From positions 1 to 5,768 of the forward strand of contig QMMS01000294.1 of NCBI GenBank assembly GCA_003647375.1: a DNA stretch of 5,768 nt. The letters run 5' to 3'. Of the stretch, positions 4,071-5,768 are shown in pieces. The stretch is from Deltaproteobacteria bacterium (GTDB taxonomy: Bacteria; Desulfobacterota; Desulfobacteria; Desulfobacterales; B30-G6). Under the pieces are notes generated by a model. It made no database searches, was not told the DNA's origin, and saw only the letters and a program-made list of their open reading frames with translations. Each line of letters starts with the position of its first letter. Position 1 is the stretch's first letter. Made by a program: the position numbers and the translations under genes.

Positions 4071-5677
4071 TGGCTCAAGCAATTGAGAGACTATATAAAC
4101 TAACCGTAGATGCCAGTAAGGCAACTCGCGAACTGAAGAAAATCAACAAGAGCATGGGCGCTGTTGGTGCTATCGCCAAACGTGCCGGAATCCTTATCGG
4201 CGCTTCATTCAGTGTATCTGCATTCAAGAATGCAATAGCGTTTGGTGATGCGCTGGCAAAGACTGCCGACAAGGTTGGACTGTCGGTTGAGTCGCTACAG
4301 GAGTTGAGGTTTGCCGCTGAACAATCAGGTGTAAATGTCAGGACGCTTGATATGGCAATGCAGCGTTTCTCACGGCGTGTTGGTGAGGCTGCGGACGGTA
4401 CGGGCGAACTGGTTAAGACGTTTGCCAAGCTGGGCATAGAAACCCGTGACGCTGATGGCAACATAAAAGATATCAATGATTTGCTGAATGAGTTTGCCGA
4501 GGCTATCGGCGCGGTAGAAAGTCCAACCGAGCAATTGGCCTTAGCATTCAAGGCGTTTGACTCTGAGGGCGCAGCACTGATAAACATGCTGCGTGATGGT
4601 ACTGAAGGGCTGGACGAATTGCGTGAGGCCGCACGGGATGCTGGCATTGTCATGGACGAGGAGACAGCACGAAGCGCAGAGATATTACAGAACCGCATAT
4701 CAATGCTGACGCAGCAGATAAAGACACAGTTCACTACTGTACTGATTGCTGCTGGTGAGGCTGTTGCTAAATTGTTCGGCACGTTCACCGATGAAAACGA
4801 ACTGCTGAACGAGATTGAGAGTGTTGAGCAGAAGTTATTTGATGTCAGGAAAGCCATCGAGGTTGAGGAGGCAAGGACATCCACGGTGTGGGGATACTTT
4901 GGTGAGCCAGACCAGATAGCCGCCATGTACATTGAACTGGACGCGCTGACATCTTCTCTTGAATCTCTGAATGCACAGAAAAGCGCATTCGCGAAACCGG
5001 AGGCAAGTGGCGGTGGTACTACCATTGTAGACGAGCTTCAGGAGATAGAAGTATCAGCAAAACGTGCTGGTGAATCACTGGTTGATATGCAGAACAAGAT
5101 TATTGATTTGCAGTTCCCAGAGATAAAAGTTACCGCCAGGATGATGGATGACGTGGAGTCGTTTGGTAAGTCAGTTACCACGCTGCTGGAAGAACTTAAG
5201 ACAGCCACAGACGGTTTCGTATCTGATTTCACTGACTCTATCGTTGACGGCCTGCTGGAAGGTGAGTTGGCCTTTGAGGATTTCGCAAAGAGTGTACTGG
5301 CTACGCTGGCAAAGTTATTCCTTAACAGGATATTCTCACAGTTTGTAAATAGCATACCGATGTTTAGCGGTGCGAGTGCTGGTGCATCAAGCCTCGGCGT
5401 ATCTGTGCAGGCAACAGGCGACAGTGGTAGCGCTGTCGGTGTACTCCAGCCGCCCTCGTATGGGTTCGCAGGGGGCATGTCTGCTGCAACCAATGGCTAT
5501 GGTCAGATAACGATAAACAACAACGCCCCCGTGGATGTAGAGGTTAAGCAGAACGCAACAGGCCAGGGTATGGATTTGGATATCTGGATTGAGTCGAAGG
5601 TAAACAAGGCAATGTCAGGTGGTGGTTTGGATAACGCTATGCGGTCTAACTTTGGTATTGGCAGGAGGGCATTCTAA
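4070..5677 (+). CDS. Tail tape measure protein, lambda gpH-like
   Basis: This is a 535-residue protein. The start ATG 4070 overlaps the previous stop (TAATG), with AGGAGG at 4059-4064. The tape measure sets tail length and leaves the tail lumen during DNA entry. At about 0.15 nm per residue it predicts a tail near 80 nm. Residues 1-60 are basic and helical with an Ala/Ile-rich segment (AGILIGASFSVSAF, 39-52). Residues 58-175 match the tape-measure core: DALAKTADKVGLSVESLQEL, a following helix AMQRFSRRV, then SPTEQLALAFKAF and EGAALINML. Residues 242-305 are coiled-coil-like. Residues 383-425 (DGFVSDFTDSIVDGLLEGEL...FAKSVLATLAKLF) match the lambda-type C-terminal domain, and the end (GGGLDNAMRSNFGIGRRAF) is typical of gpH-like tails. 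The length is short for this class (lambda gpH has 853 residues). Two copies of an EI-x-V-(S/T)-A-(K/R) motif occur at 325-332 and 351-357. Confidence 0.93.
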   Translation: MAQAIERLYKLTVDASKATRELKKINKSMGAVGAIAKRAGILIGASFSVSAFKNAIAFGDALAKTADKVGLSVESLQELRFAAEQSGVNVRTLDMAMQRFSRRVGEAADGTGELVKTFAKLGIETRDADGNIKDINDLLNEFAEAIGAVESPTEQLALAFKAFDSEGAALINMLRDGTEGLDELREAARDAGIVMDEETARSAEILQNRISMLTQQIKTQFTTVLIAAGEAVAKLFGTFTDENELLNEIESVEQKLFDVRKAIEVEEARTSTVWGYFGEPDQIAAMYIELDALTSSLESLNAQKSAFAKPEASGGGTTIVDELQEIEVSAKRAGESLVDMQNKIIDLQFPEIKVTARMMDDVESFGKSVTTLLEELKTATDGFVSDFTDSIVDGLLEGELAFEDFAKSVLATLAKLFLNRIFSQFVNSIPMFSGASAGASSLGVSVQATGDSGSAVGVLQPPSYGFAGGMSAATNGYGQITINNNAPVDVEVKQNATGQGMDLDIWIESKVNKAMSGGGLDNAMRSNFGIGRRAF

Positions 5678-5768
5678 TGGACATTGGAACAAGGCCGGGA
5701 CAGTTAGACGGCTGCTGGCAAACATGGGACGAGCAAGATGTTGATGTTGTTGCCAGAACCGAAATGGA
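5677..5768 (+). CDS. Probable minor tail protein, N-terminal 30 residues only (3' truncated by window)
   Basis: The ATG at 5677-5679 overlaps the tape measure stop (TAATG). AGGAGG at 5663-5668 lies eight bases upstream, so initiation is well supported. The visible part starts MDIGTRPGQLDGCWQTWDEQ and ends with VARTEM, open to the window edge. Genes in this place in lambda-like phages encode small tail-tip or minor tail proteins (gpM-like and relatives) that cap the tape measure at the distal end. The fragment is too short to assign a family, so the role rests on position. Confidence 0.75.
   Translation, partial: MDIGTRPGQLDGCWQTWDEQDVDVVARTEM

Noticed and set aside
4075..5025. Long antisense open frame (316 codons) opposite the tape measure gene
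   Set aside because: It is a Ser/Ala-rich translation with no recognisable domain, lying wholly within a well-supported tape measure gene. It is a by-product of codon use, with no sign of its own operon or neighbours on that strand.
5038..5493. Second antisense open frame opposite the 3' half of the tape measure gene
   Set aside because: Low-complexity Ser/Ala-rich translation without motif; a shadow of the + strand gene.

Overview
The window is part of the structural module of a tailed bacteriophage (or prophage) with a long non-contractile, lambda/HK97-type tail. All genes lie on the + strand, are packed end to end with stop/start overlaps (ATGA, TGATG, TAATG), and follow the classic head-to-tail order. 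No bacterial housekeeping, integrase or RNA gene is visible, so the host cannot be named. The Shine-Dalgarno sites of AGGAGG type indicate a bacterial host. No tail-sheath gene precedes the tube gene, which argues for a siphovirus-like rather than a myovirus-like tail.

Layout: 1-405, C-terminal end of an HK97-type portal protein. 402-839, a small protein with a helical N-terminus and 28 uninterrupted Gly-X-Y collagen triplets. 839-1408, gp6-like head-tail connector. 1405-1731, probable head-closure (stopper) protein. 1732-2130, probable tail terminator. 2143-2784, tail tube protein carrying an inserted FCCH-like beta domain near its N-terminus. 2785-2875, the only real intergenic gap, with a bulged hairpin and repeated AACGTG elements that can pair with the hairpin loop. 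2876-3309, a G/GT tail-assembly chaperone pair joined by a -1 frameshift at G GGA AAA (3109-3115). 3309-4070, a basic protein of unknown function. 4070-5677, tape measure protein. 5677-end, the start of a further tail gene.

How they work together: the portal is the DNA gate of the capsid, and the connector and stopper extend and close it. The terminator caps the finished tail tube, which polymerises around the tape measure with help from the G and GT chaperones. The least ordinary items are the collagen-like gene wedged between portal and connector, the structured leader before the chaperone gene, the FCCH-like insertion in the tube protein, the unidentified gene between GT and the tape measure, and a TonB-box-like repeated motif in the tape measure. 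These are unusual parts of a recognisable phage tail module. I do not see evidence for a wholly new system.
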